Below, piece after piece: positions 1-7,645 of a stretch of DNA of 12,527 nucleotides; position 1 is the first letter of the stretch, and each line of letters opens with the position of its first letter. Made by a program: the position numbers and the translations under genes. The stretch comes from Flavobacterium sp. (GTDB taxonomy: Bacteria; Bacteroidota; Bacteroidia; Flavobacteriales; Flavobacteriaceae). Location of the stretch: assembly GCA_012032075.1 (NCBI GenBank), contig JAAURU010000056.1, positions 1 to 12,527 of the forward strand, in the 5' to 3' direction. The notes beneath the pieces are model-generated. The model saw only the letters and a program-made list of their open reading frames with translations, made no database searches and had not been told where the DNA came from.

Positions 1-120
1 TAGCCGCGATAGCAGTGGAAATCCTTTTCTTTTTTTGTCCTTCGATACTTCGACTAATCGCTCAGTACAGGCAAGCTCAGGATGACAAAAAAAGAAAAGA
101 TTGTAACGGATAGCGGGACT
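1..120. repeat. Flavobacterial intergenic inverted-repeat element with REP-like insert
   Basis: A perfect 16-bp inverted repeat is visible: 24-39 (CTTTTCTTTTTTTGTC) pairs with 84-99. It is flanked by imperfectly complementary outer arms, 1-23 (GCCGCGATAGCAGTGG) and 100-120 (ACGGATAGCGGGACT). The outer arms resemble a motif I remember from intergenic regions of many Flavobacteriia genomes (GATAGaaGyGG...CGGATAGCGGGA), usually with a short A/T-rich stem between them. Here the loop (40-83) holds a second, REP-like sequence with repeated CTTCGA and GCTCAG words. The element could act as an RNA hairpin or terminator, or be a selfish repeat. The sequence shows the structure but no function. Family recognition is from memory only. 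Confidence 0.6.
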
Positions 121-252
121 GGTTTTCTACCGAAGTTTTGCTTTTGTGCTTCTACTAATTTGAAAGATTACAAAATGGATTTTACGTAAGGAATTTATGG
201 GTTAAAACGTTGTTTGTGGTTTTTAATGGACGCTCATTTTTGAACTGTTTTT
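121..252. other. Intergenic stretch with no recognised feature
   Basis: This lies between the repeat element and the repaired 3' end of the carboxypeptidase-like gene. I see no convincing ORF, tRNA or strong terminator. A short AATG/CATT pairing near 225-240 is too weak to call a terminator. Confidence 0.4.
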
Positions 253-1270
253 TTATAATCCATAATTAGATGGTAGCATATCTCCTATTTTTTTATTTGT
301 TATATCTCCTGAAAAATAAATTTTATCATAATCGCTAAATAAGCCAAATGCATCTATGGTGAATTTTGGTGTAAAGAATATGATTTTAGAAAATTGGGTT
401 TTGTTATACATTAAATTAAAATTCGGCTACTTGGCTCTTTTTTGCTGTTTTCTTTTTATATTCTGTGACTGTAATTGTATTTCCTGAAATTTTAAAATAA
501 TCATTTGGGTTTAAAATGTAAGCTTCTCCAAATAGCAAAAATTCTTCTTTTGACCATTTATTTTGAAGTATATTTCTAAATAAGTGTAATGTTGAGCCTT
601 TGTATGACAATTCGCGTTTGATTAAATTTGCTTGTGAAGGATTAACATCGGTAAAAACTGAAGTTCCACCATAAAAACTTCTTGATACATTTTTTGGGTT
701 TACACTTAATCTATTCAACTGACATTCAAATTCTAACAAAGTGTATTCAATTTTATAGCCTAAATATTTATTTTCAATTAGTAATGGCTTATCTGAAAAA
801 GCTTTCATTGTAAAGTATTCCTCATCATAATTAAAATACAAATCATCTTCATTCATTATTTGGCAACCTAATCCTGCTGGAGTTACTCCTAAAAAATATT
901 CTTTAAATAAAATTAGTAATTCACTTCGGGAGAACAAATCCTTTTGCATAGTAACTTCTTTAAGTTCTATGCGTTCTTCTAATAAAGTAACTTTTAAATC
1001 AAAACTTTTATCTTCTATTTTAAAATATTGTGGTTTGTAACCAACATGATTAACTACTAAATATGCATTTAAAGAACTTGGTATTCTTAAATAAAATTTT
1101 CCTTCAAAATCGCTAGTAGTTCCTATAGTAGTTCCATTTACATAAATTGAAACCATAGGAAATGGTTCGTTTTTTTCATCAAAGACTTTTCCTGTTATTT
1201 CAATTTGAGCGTTTACTATATTACCTATAAAAAATAGTATTACAATTATAATAGAATTTTTCATTTTCAT
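253..1270 (-). CDS. Secreted carboxypeptidase-like regulatory domain protein, frameshifted near the C-terminus
   Basis: The protein starts with a signal peptide (about residues 1-22, hydrophobic core IIIVILFFIGNIV, cleavage after NAQ). A CarboxypepD_reg-like beta-sandwich follows (about 23-105; ITGKVFDEKNEPFPMVSIYV, then TTSDFEGKF), then about 230 residues of uncharacterised secreted sequence. As assembled it stops at 416 after 284 residues. The frame beginning just downstream continues with IDAFGLFSDYDKIYFSGD and ends GDMLPSNYGL with a stop at 253-255, which matches the usual C-terminus of this Bacteroidota family. Removing one base from the AAAA run at 418-421 joins the two parts into 338 codons plus stop. 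The start is 3 nt after the YciO-like gene stop, so the two are probably co-transcribed. The molecular role is unknown; an envelope protein is inferred. Confidence 0.75.
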
Positions 1271-1273
1271 AAT

Positions 1274-1894
1274 TTATAAAATATCTAAACTTCCTTTACC
1301 TTCTCTTATAACTTCTGGCTCATGACCTGATAAATCAATAATTGTTGAAGCTACATTGTCTCCATAACCTCCATCAATAACTAAATCTACTTTATTTTGC
1401 CATTTTTCAAATATTAATTCAGGATCTGTAGAATATTCTAGTACCTCGTCTTCATCGTGAATAGATGTAGAAACAATTGGGTTTCCTAATAATTGTACAA
1501 TTTGAATGGCAATATTATTATCGGGAACACGAATACCTACTGTTTTCTTTTTACGAAATTCTTTAGGTAAATCATTATTACCTGGTAGAATAAAAGTATA
1601 AGGTCCTGGCAAAGCTCTTTTTAGTATTTTAAAAGTAGCTGTATCAATTTGCTTAATATAATCGGAAATATTACTTAAATCGCTACAAATAAAGGAAAAA
1701 TTTGCTTTTTCAAGTTTAATGCCTTTAATTTTAGCAATTTTTTCTAAGGCTTTAGAATTTGTAATATCACAACCTAAACCATAAACAGTGTCTGTAGGAT
1801 AAATAACTAAACCTCCATTTCTTAGTACATCAACAACTTTTTTAATAGCAGCTTCACTTGGTTTATCTTCATATATTTTAATGAACTCAGCCAT
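1274..1894 (-). CDS. Sua5/YciO/YrdC family protein, YciO-like (L-threonylcarbamoyladenylate synthase family)
   Basis: This is a full-length 206-residue single-domain YrdC fold protein. The family signature near the N-terminus is clear (GGLVIYPTDTVYGLGCD, about 27-43), followed by PGPYTFIL, VGIRVPDN, IVSTSIH and a terminal VIREGKGS. TsaC/Sua5 proteins make threonylcarbamoyl-AMP for the t6A modification of ANN-decoding tRNAs. This protein has KANFSFICSDLS where TsaC usually has KxRPxxKPL, and it resembles E. coli YciO along its length (NFTLMCRDLS, PGNYTFILKG, VDLIIHGGY from memory). The YciO subfamily assignment is therefore firmer than the exact reaction. It heads a two-gene minus-strand unit with a promoter-like TTTG-N22-TATCTTTG at 1937-1970. 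No frame disturbance is seen. Confidence 0.88.
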   Translation of the reverse strand: MAEFIKIYEDKPSEAAIKKVVDVLRNGGLVIYPTDTVYGLGCDITNSKALEKIAKIKGIKLEKANFSFICSDLSNISDYIKQIDTATFKILKRALPGPYTFILPGNNDLPKEFRKKKTVGIRVPDNNIAIQIVQLLGNPIVSTSIHDEDEVLEYSTDPELIFEKWQNKVDLVIDGGYGDNVASTIIDLSGHEPEVIREGKGSLDIL

Positions 1895-1926
1895 AATATA
1901 GATACTAAAAGTAATAATTTATACGT

Positions 1927-1944
1927 TATCTTTGTTCAAAGATA
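1927..1944. promoter_or_regulatory. 18-bp palindrome carrying two opposed TATCTTTG boxes
   Basis: TATCTTTG-TT-CAAAGATA is a perfect inverted repeat with a 2-bp centre in the divergent region between the YciO-like gene and the esterase lipoprotein gene. Each arm is a good TAnnTTTG -7 box, one per strand. The minus-strand box has a suitable TTTG upstream. The plus-strand box has no obvious TTTG 17-23 nt upstream, so a plus promoter is less certain. The arrangement could be a bidirectional promoter or a regulator site. Confidence 0.5.
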
Positions 1945-1970
1945 GAAATTACATATGAAATCACCACAAA
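1937..1970 (-). promoter_or_regulatory. Bacteroidota-type promoter for the YciO-like gene
   Basis: On the minus strand TTTG (1970-1967) is followed by 22 nt and TATCTTTG (1944-1937). This fits the Bacteroidota primary sigma consensus TTTG-N19-22-TAnnTTTG. A start about 7 nt downstream would give a leader of roughly 35 nt before the ATG at 1894. Inferred from consensus only. Confidence 0.55.
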
Positions 1971-2037
1971 AAAAGTTTGTTGTAAACAAACACCAATGAT
2001 TAAAAAGGTGATAGCATATGTTACCGCTAATAAATAA
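1955..2037 (+). other. Candidate leader: two coupled micro-ORFs and nested hairpins before the esterase gene
   Basis: Two tiny ORFs overlap by ATGA: 1955-1999 encodes MKSPQKKFVVNKHQ and 1996-2037 encodes MIKKVIAYVTANK. The same stretch has a perfect 7-bp hairpin (GTTTGTT 1975-1981, AACAAAC 1985-1991) inside a longer-range pairing of ATCACC (1960-1965) with GGTGAT (2007-2012). The words ACATATGAAA around the first micro-ORF start (1951-1960) are repeated around the esterase start (2045-2054). Translation is not shown; in AT-rich DNA, short ORFs arise by chance. Confidence 0.25.
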
Positions 2038-2048
2038 ATTTTAAACAT

Positions 2049-2897
2049 ATGAAAGTACGTTATTTATTTTACTATACATTATTTATCTTATTAGTGTCTT
2101 TAAACGGATGTACTACTGATGATACTATAGCTCCAACTAATCTACCTGAAAAGAATCTATTAAATATAAGCTATGGTTCAAGTCCTGAACAAGTTTTTGA
2201 TTTGTATTTACCAGCAAATAGAAATAGCACTACTAAAACAATTATCTTAGTTCATGGTGGTGGCTGGATTGAAGGTGATAAACAAGATATGAATTATTTG
2301 ATTCCAATAATTAAACAAAATTTACCCAATTATGCTATTGCCAATATTAATTATAGATTAGCTATAAACGGTAATTTTGCTTTTCCGATGCAAATCAATG
2401 ATATAAAAAGCATCATTAATAAATTAAAAACAGAAGATTATGTAATCTCAAATACGTTTGGTTTTATTGGTACAAGTGCTGGTGGCCATTTATCAATGTT
2501 ATACAGCTATGCACATGATAGTAATAATGAGGTGAAAATAGTAGCAAGTATTGTAGGTCCTACAAATTTTACTGATCCAAATTATACTAACAACCCAGCT
2601 TGGATTGCCAATTATTTTGCTTTAACAGGAGTAAATTATCAAGGAAATGAAGCTTATTTTGAAAGTTTGAGTCCGTATCACACAGCTACAACAAATGCTC
2701 CTCCTACTATTTTACTATATGGTAATACAGACCCATTAATTCCAATAACACAAGGTCAAGACATGCATGCTAAACTGAATGATTTAGGAGTTTATAACGA
2801 ATTTAACTTATACAATGGAGGACATGGGAATTGGTCACAACCTGATTTATTAGATGCTTACACTAAATTGATACTTTTTGTACAAAATAAATTTTAG
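2049..2897 (+). CDS. Alpha/beta hydrolase (esterase/lipase-like) lipoprotein
   Basis: The 282-residue protein begins with a lipoprotein signal peptide and lipobox (LNGC, lipid cysteine C21). Acidic residues D24-D25 follow, reminiscent of the surface-export signal of Bacteroidota lipoproteins. The hydrolase core has an oxyanion-hole motif HGGGW (69-73), nucleophile elbow GTSAG with S143, acid D228 in GNTDPL and histidine H259 in NGGHGNW, so the catalytic triad is complete. The pattern fits the BD-FAE / hormone-sensitive-lipase-like branch, which hydrolyses acyl or acetyl esters; the substrate cannot be read from sequence. The gene's last 4 nt overlap the 3' end of the convergent helicase gene, and no terminator separates them. 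The start is the only ATG that gives the complete signal peptide. Confidence 0.85.
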   Translation: MKVRYLFYYTLFILLVSLNGCTTDDTIAPTNLPEKNLLNISYGSSPEQVFDLYLPANRNSTTKTIILVHGGGWIEGDKQDMNYLIPIIKQNLPNYAIANINYRLAINGNFAFPMQINDIKSIINKLKTEDYVISNTFGFIGTSAGGHLSMLYSYAHDSNNEVKIVASIVGPTNFTDPNYTNNPAWIANYFALTGVNYQGNEAYFESLSPYHTATTNAPPTILLYGNTDPLIPITQGQDMHAKLNDLGVYNEFNLYNGGHGNWSQPDLLDAYTKLILFVQNKF

Positions 2898-5229
2898 CCT
2901 AACACTTCAAGTTTGGCAAATTTCAATAAAAGTTTTTTCAAACCGCCTACATCAAATTTAATTTCTGCTTTTTTATCGGCACCTACTCCTTCAATGCTCA
3001 TTATTTGACCTTTGCCAAAACGTTCATGCATGACAATATTTCCTACTGTTAATTTACTATCGAACAAATTTACATTGCCCTGTGTTTTAACTCCAGAAAC
3101 TGGTTTTAATTTACGAATGTTTGGTTTGTCGTTTGCTTCCGTATTCAAATAAGCAGGTGGTTTGCTTGCTATAGGTTTTGCTAATCGTAGTTTTGATTTA
3201 TCAATATCTCCAAAAATATCAACATCCATCATAGGTTTGTAACGATAATTACTGGTTTCAGACGGATTAATATATTCTAAATACATATCATCTATTTCTT
3301 CAATGAATCGAGAAGGTTCACTATCTACTAGTTTTCCCCAGCGGTAACGCGATTGTGCATAAGTTAAATAAGCTTGATGTTCTGCTCTTGTTAAAGCAAC
3401 ATAGAATAAACGACGTTCTTCTTCTAATTCACTACGTGTATTTAAACTCATAGCACTAGGAAATAAATCTTCTTCAAGTCCTACAATGAATACATGAGGA
3501 AATTCCAATCCTTTTGCTAAGTGTATGGTCATTAAAGCCACTCGATCATCATCACCAGTGTCTTTATCTAAATCGGTTGCTAGTGCTACATCTTCTAGGA
3601 ATTCTGCCAAAGCACCTCTTGCACCATCAACTTCTTTTTGACCTTCTGTAAAATCTTTTATACCGTTAAGTAATTCTTCAATATTTTCTATACGAGCTAT
3701 ACCTTCTGGAGTTCCATCTTTTTTTAATTCTTGAACTAATCCTGTTTTTTTGGTAACATGATCTGTTAAAAAAAATGCATCTTGATTTTCATTAATAATT
3801 TGGAAACTCTTAATCATCATTACAAAATCTTGTAATTTTGATTTGGTTCCAGCATTTAATTTTAAATCAATTTTATCAATGTGTTCCATTACTTCAAAAA
3901 TAGAACGCTTGTAATGATTAGCGGCAACTGTTAATTTTTCAACGGTTGAATTTCCAATACCTCTAGCTGGATAATTAATAACTCTAACTAATGCTTCTTC
4001 ATCTTTTGGATTGATTACCAATCGAAGATATGCCAATACATCTTTTATTTCTTTTCTTTGATAAAAGGATAAACCACCATAAATACGATAAGGAATATCT
4101 CTTTTTCGAAGCGCATCTTCTATAGAACGAGATTGAGCATTAGTTCTATATAAAACTGCAAAATGACCATTTGGCAATTGATTTTGCATTTTTTGCTCAA
4201 AAATAGTAGAAGCAACGAATCTTCCTTCTTCTCCATCAGTTACACTTCGATGCACTTTAATTTTTGGCCCTTCTTCATTAGCTGTCCAAACAATCTTATC
4301 TAATTTGGTTTTATTTTTATCAATAATATTATTGGCAGCTTCCACTATGTTTTTTGACGATCGATAATTTTGTTCCAAACGATACATTTGAACATTATCA
4401 TAGTCTTTTTGAAAATTCAGAATATTATTAATATTTGCACCACGAAAGGCATAAATACTTTGTGCATCGTCTCCAACAACGCAAATATTTTGAAAACGGT
4501 CTGATAATGCACGGACAATTAGATACTGTGAATGATTCGTATCTTGATACTCATCTACTAAAATATAACGAAAACGATCTTGATATTTTGCTAACACATC
4601 GGGAAAACGGTTTAACAACTCGTTAGTTTTCAGTAGTAAATCATCAAAATCCATCGCACCCGATTTAAAACAACGCTCAACATAATTTTGATAAATTTCA
4701 CCCATCCTAGGTTTTTTGCTCATCGCATCAGCTTCTTGTAAATCGGGATTATTGAAATAGGCTTTTACCGTTATTAAAGAGTTCTTGTAAGATGATATTC
4801 TACCTAAAACTTGTTTAGGTTTATAAATATCCTTATCTAACTGCATTTCTTTGATTATTGCTCCAATTAATCGAACAGAGTCTTGAGTATCATAAATCGT
4901 AAAATTTGATGGGTAACCTAATTTTTCTGCTTCAATACGAAGTATTTTGCAAAAACAGAATGAAATGTTCCCATCCATAGGTTTTTTGCTTCATTATTCC
5001 CTACAATATCGGCAATACGTTTTTTCATTTCTCTTGCCGCTTTATTTGTAAAGGTTAATGCTAAAATATTAAAAGCATCTACTCCTTGACTCATTAAATT
5101 AGCAATACGAACAGTTAAAACTCTTGTTTTTCCTGAACCAGCACCAGCAATAACAATCATTGGTCCATCTTTTTGCAAAACAGGTGCTTGTTGTGCTTCG
5201 TTGAGTTGGGAAATTATATTTTGTATCAC
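2894..5229 (-). CDS. uvrD: UvrD/PcrA-type ATP-dependent DNA helicase (superfamily 1A), frameshifted
   Basis: This is a 3'-5' DNA helicase of repair and replication restart. As assembled it is split into a 103-residue N-part (4918-5229) and a 694-residue C-part (to 2894). The N-part runs GTFHSVFAK and the other frame resumes KILRIEAEKLGY. Adding one T to the TTTT run at 4945-4948 joins them into 778 residues, normal for PcrA/UvrD. In repaired numbering the motifs are Walker A AGAGSGKT (28-35), Ia TFTNKAAREM (59-68), II DEYQ (226-229), III GDDAQSIYAFRGA (253-265), IV QNYR (287-290), V MTIHLAKGLEF (567-577) and VI VALTRA (611-616). A C-terminal PcrA-like domain follows (GNIVMHERFGKG). The start is GTG: the in-frame TAA 18 nt upstream leaves no ATG. 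The short leader from the promoter at 5256-5287 agrees. Confidence 0.9.
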
Positions 5230-5255
5230 AGGTTGAATTTCTATTTAGTAATTTA

Positions 5256-5287
5256 CAAAAATACGCTTCTCTTGTTGTTATTACAAA
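5256..5287 (-). promoter_or_regulatory. Promoter of the uvrD-type helicase gene
   Basis: On the minus strand TTTG (5287-5284) is followed by exactly 20 nt and TATTTTTG (5263-5256), a full match to the Bacteroidota consensus. A start about 7 nt downstream gives a leader of about 20 nt, which supports the GTG start at 5229. Confidence 0.65.
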
Positions 5288-5343
5288 TGAAGTTATTAAC
5301 CGTTTTAATTATAATGGCTATGGTCTAAAAAATATATTTATTT

Positions 5344-5487
5344 ACCACATAGATTTCACATAGATCATTTGAACTACATAGTCGTTTATAGAAAATTTAC
5401 ATTTTACACATAGCATTTTGACTATGTAAACTTATATAGAGCAAAGCGACTTGATACAAAATAGTTGCTATTTTCTTTCTATGTGGT
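5344..5487. repeat. MITE-like intergenic element with ACCACATAGA inverted ends
   Basis: The ends form a perfect 10-bp inverted repeat: ACCACATAGA (5344-5353) and TCTATGTGGT (5478-5487). Inside, the core ACATAG recurs directly at 5358, 5376 and 5408 and inverted at 5422, and an inner stem TTTACaCATAG...CTATGTAAA spans about 5403-5430. An internal GAGCAAAGCGA word lies near 5440. I recall the same composition (CCACATAGA ends, GAGCGAAGCGA interior, TATGTGG end) from repeated intergenic sequences in Flavobacterium genomes. No ORF is present, so it would be non-autonomous. Function and mobility are not shown. Confidence 0.55.
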
Positions 5488-5584
5488 TTACATATAATAA
5501 CTAGACTAAAGCCTTTGGAATTTATTTTTCAACAGAAATATTTTTGGCTTTAATTCTATAAGGCTAAATTGATTCTATTAATAA
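5488..5584. other. Spacer downstream of menE
   Basis: No ORF is seen. A 7-bp inverted repeat TAAAGCC (5507-5513) / GGCTTTA (5546-5552) with a 32-nt loop could weakly terminate menE on the minus strand, but it has no convincing U-tract. The rest is featureless AT-rich sequence. Confidence 0.25.
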
Positions 5585-6667
5585 TTAAAGTATGTTATTT
5601 AAAGTCTTCAGTCGGTTAATTTTTCCTGTTTTTGTTTCTGTAAATTTTGGTACAAAATAAATTGCTTTTGGTTTTTCAAACTTTTCTAAAATATCAAAAA
5701 CACTCGAATCCATATCTTTTTTATCCGATTCTATTACAAGAATTACTTTTTCTCCTAATTTTTCATCCTTTTCACTAGCAATAAAAAATCGAGTACTAAG
5801 AATATTCTGTAATTTTACCTCAATTTGTTCTGGGAATAATTTTATTCCACCACTATTAATAACATTATCATAACGACCTAGCCATAAGAATTCGTGCTCA
5901 TTAATTACAGCAACAATATCATTTGTAATTACTTTTTCTTCCATTATTTTTGGAGCATCAATTACTAAACATTCTCTTTCATCTTTAGAAATACTAATAT
6001 TAGGTAACGTTTTAAAGGTTTCATCACCTATTTTTCTAATAGCAACATGAGTTATGGTTTCGGTCATACCATAAGTTTCATATGCTTTTGTTTTTTTAAG
6101 CTTCTTCAATTTTTCAATTAAAGATTGTGACAGTGTTGCTCCTCCAATAATTACTTTTTTAATGTTTTGCAATTTCTTTAATGAATTTTCTACTTGAATT
6201 GGAACCATTGCAGCAAAATCATATTGTTTATCATTGTATTCTAAAGGTTTAGAATGTATAGTTGTGATATCTAATTCTAATCCTAATATCATGGCTCTTA
6301 CTAACATCATTTTACCAGCAATATATTTCGCAGACAAGCAAAGCAAAGCAGTATCACCTGGTTCTAAATTAAAGAAATCACCAGTTGCAATAGCCGATTG
6401 AATCATAGCCAATTTTTCAAACGAATTACTTTTGGCTTTCCTGTTGTTCCTGAAGTTTTGTACTTCAATATCCAAATCATCATCTAACCATTCTAGTAAA
6501 AACTCACCAATATGTTTCTCATATTCATCACCTTCTTTTATAAAACTGTAGGCAACTCTACACATATCATCATAATTAAGATGATAACCATTTAACTTAA
6601 AACGGTTGTGTACATTTTTATGTGTTAGAGTATCAACTGTTACTCTCATATCCATTATAATATTCAT
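5585..6667 (-). CDS. menE: o-Succinylbenzoate-CoA ligase (MenE), AMP-binding enzyme with scrambled ATP-binding motif
   Basis: This is an acyl-AMP-forming ligase of the ANL family, short (360 residues) as usual for flavobacterial MenE. It activates o-succinylbenzoate with ATP and CoA for menaquinone synthesis. Recognisable parts are GDFFNLEPGDTALLCLSA (about 97-114), IGGATLSQSL, the A5-like YETYGMTET, the adenylation-core WLGRYDNVINSGG and the C-terminal lysine region KFTETKTGKINRLK. Residues 71-84 read NFRNNRKAKSNSFE, where the family has the phosphate-binding loop. The neighbouring frame encodes TSGTTGKPKVIRLKKL here. An extra base in TTTT (6456-6459) and a missing base in TTTTT (6413-6417) explain the swap with no net length change. 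It follows the CPBP gene by 13 nt. M5 and M7 are alternative starts. Confidence 0.85.
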   Translation of the reverse strand: MNIIMDMRVTVDTLTHKNVHNRFKLNGYHLNYDDMCRVAYSFIKEGDEYEKHIGEFLLEWLDDDLDIEVQNFRNNRKAKSNSFEKLAMIQSAIATGDFFNLEPGDTALLCLSAKYIAGKMMLVRAMILGLELDITTIHSKPLEYNDKQYDFAAMVPIQVENSLKKLQNIKKVIIGGATLSQSLIEKLKKLKKTKAYETYGMTETITHVAIRKIGDETFKTLPNISISKDERECLVIDAPKIMEEKVITNDIVAVINEHEFLWLGRYDNVINSGGIKLFPEQIEVKLQNILSTRFFIASEKDEKLGEKVILVIESDKKDMDSSVFDILEKFEKPKAIYFVPKFTETKTGKINRLKTLNNIL

Positions 6668-6680
6668 ATTTATGTATTTT

Positions 6681-7562
6681 TTATATTTTACAAATTAATT
6701 TTTCTTTCCAGTTTTCCCATTTATAAACTTTTGAAAATAAGAGTAATAACAATGGAAAAATAATAAATACTGGTACAACTATTTCAAAACCACCAGTAGG
6801 TTCTGATATATCTTTAAAAATAGAATGTGTTTGAAAAGCAGTCCAATCGGCAGTTACTAAAAGTGCTCCAATTAAATTATTAGCAGCATGAAATCCTAAT
6901 GCTAATTCTAAACCTTCATCCATTATTGTCAATATTCCTAAAAACAAACCTGTTCCTATATAATAAACCATAATAATTAGTCCTATTTTCCCAACTTCGG
7001 GATTTGCCATGTGCATTAATCCAAATAAAATAGCTGGAATTAAAAGTGCTATTAATCTATTTCTAGTTACCAATACTAAACCTTGCATTAAATTTCCTCT
7101 GAACAAATATTCTTCAAAGCTTGTTTGCATGGGAATTAATATAATTGCTATTGCTAAAAAAACAAAAAACTTATTAGAGTTGAAATTCCAAATAAAATTT
7201 TCAGGTGTAGCATAATAAGCAAGAAAAGTCATAATTATTGTAATTGAAGACCAAAGCACAAAAGAGAACAATATACGTTTCCAATCTATTTTTTCTCTTG
7301 CTGTTGTTAAACTCTTAATTGATTGTCCTTGTACAATTTTTACCCAAAACAATACAATAAAAAGCCCTAAAGCCAAAGGAAATATTAACATTATAAAAGC
7401 TCCGTTTACTCCAAAAGTAGCAATGGTTTTATTAATAATATCATTAGTATCAACATCCATACTAAATATATAATTTACAACCATCAGAAACAAAAAACCT
7501 GCTGGAATTACAAAATATAAAATAGGATGGGATTTGAAATTTTTAACTTGTTGTAAATACAT
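6681..7562 (-). CDS. CPBP family intramembrane metalloprotease
   Basis: The 293-residue polytopic membrane protein has about seven to eight hydrophobic segments. All three CPBP (Abi/CAAX-protease-like) motifs are present: EEYLFR with E150, E151 and R155; FGLMH with H184; and HAANN with H225 and N229. These residues bind the catalytic metal and water in type II CAAX proteases (Rce1-like). Most bacterial members have no known substrate, and roles range from bacteriocin immunity to membrane protein processing. The gene lies 13 nt upstream of menE on the same strand, so the two are probably one transcript; a CPBP-menE pairing is familiar to me in flavobacteria. No link to menaquinone chemistry is evident. 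The sequence appears intact. Confidence 0.85.
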   Translation of the reverse strand: MYLQQVKNFKSHPILYFVIPAGFLFLMVVNYIFSMDVDTNDIINKTIATFGVNGAFIMLIFPLALGLFIVLFWVKIVQGQSIKSLTTAREKIDWKRILFSFVLWSSITIIMTFLAYYATPENFIWNFNSNKFFVFLAIAIILIPMQTSFEEYLFRGNLMQGLVLVTRNRLIALLIPAILFGLMHMANPEVGKIGLIIMVYYIGTGLFLGILTIMDEGLELALGFHAANNLIGALLVTADWTAFQTHSIFKDISEPTGGFEIVVPVFIIFPLLLLLFSKVYKWENWKEKLICKI

Positions 7563-7604
7563 TTTGGCTGTTTTTTAGATTTGATAAAGTTACATATTTT
7601 GTTA

Positions 7605-7638
7605 CAAAAAATAATATCATTTTATTTGTAAAAACAAA
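7605..7638 (-). promoter_or_regulatory. Possible promoter of the CPBP-menE unit
   Basis: On the minus strand TTTG (7638-7635) is followed by 21 nt and TATTTTTTG (7613-7605). This is one T longer than the TAnnTTTG consensus. Given the homopolymer miscounts elsewhere in the window, the true run may be one shorter. Weak call. Confidence 0.3.
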
Positions 7639-7645
7639 AAAGCAA

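Noticed and set aside
4435..4626. Plus-strand ORF within the helicase gene
   Set aside because: It is antisense to conserved helicase motifs II-IV, with no homology or start signals; a shadow frame.
4900..4990. Programmed ribosomal frameshift in the helicase
   Set aside because: No slippery heptamer with a downstream structure fits, UvrD/PcrA is not known to need one, and six other indels of the same kind occur in the window.
5507..5552. Terminator for menE from TAAAGCC/GGCTTTA
   Set aside because: The stem is only 7 bp with a 32-nt loop and no proper U-tract; too weak to call.
7009..7215. Plus-strand ORF within the CPBP protease gene
   Set aside because: It is antisense to the catalytic motifs of an intact gene; no independent support.
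6681..7562. Phage-abortive (Abi) defence gene
   Set aside because: CPBP proteins are sometimes labelled Abi, but the gene sits with menE in a housekeeping context and has no defence neighbours.
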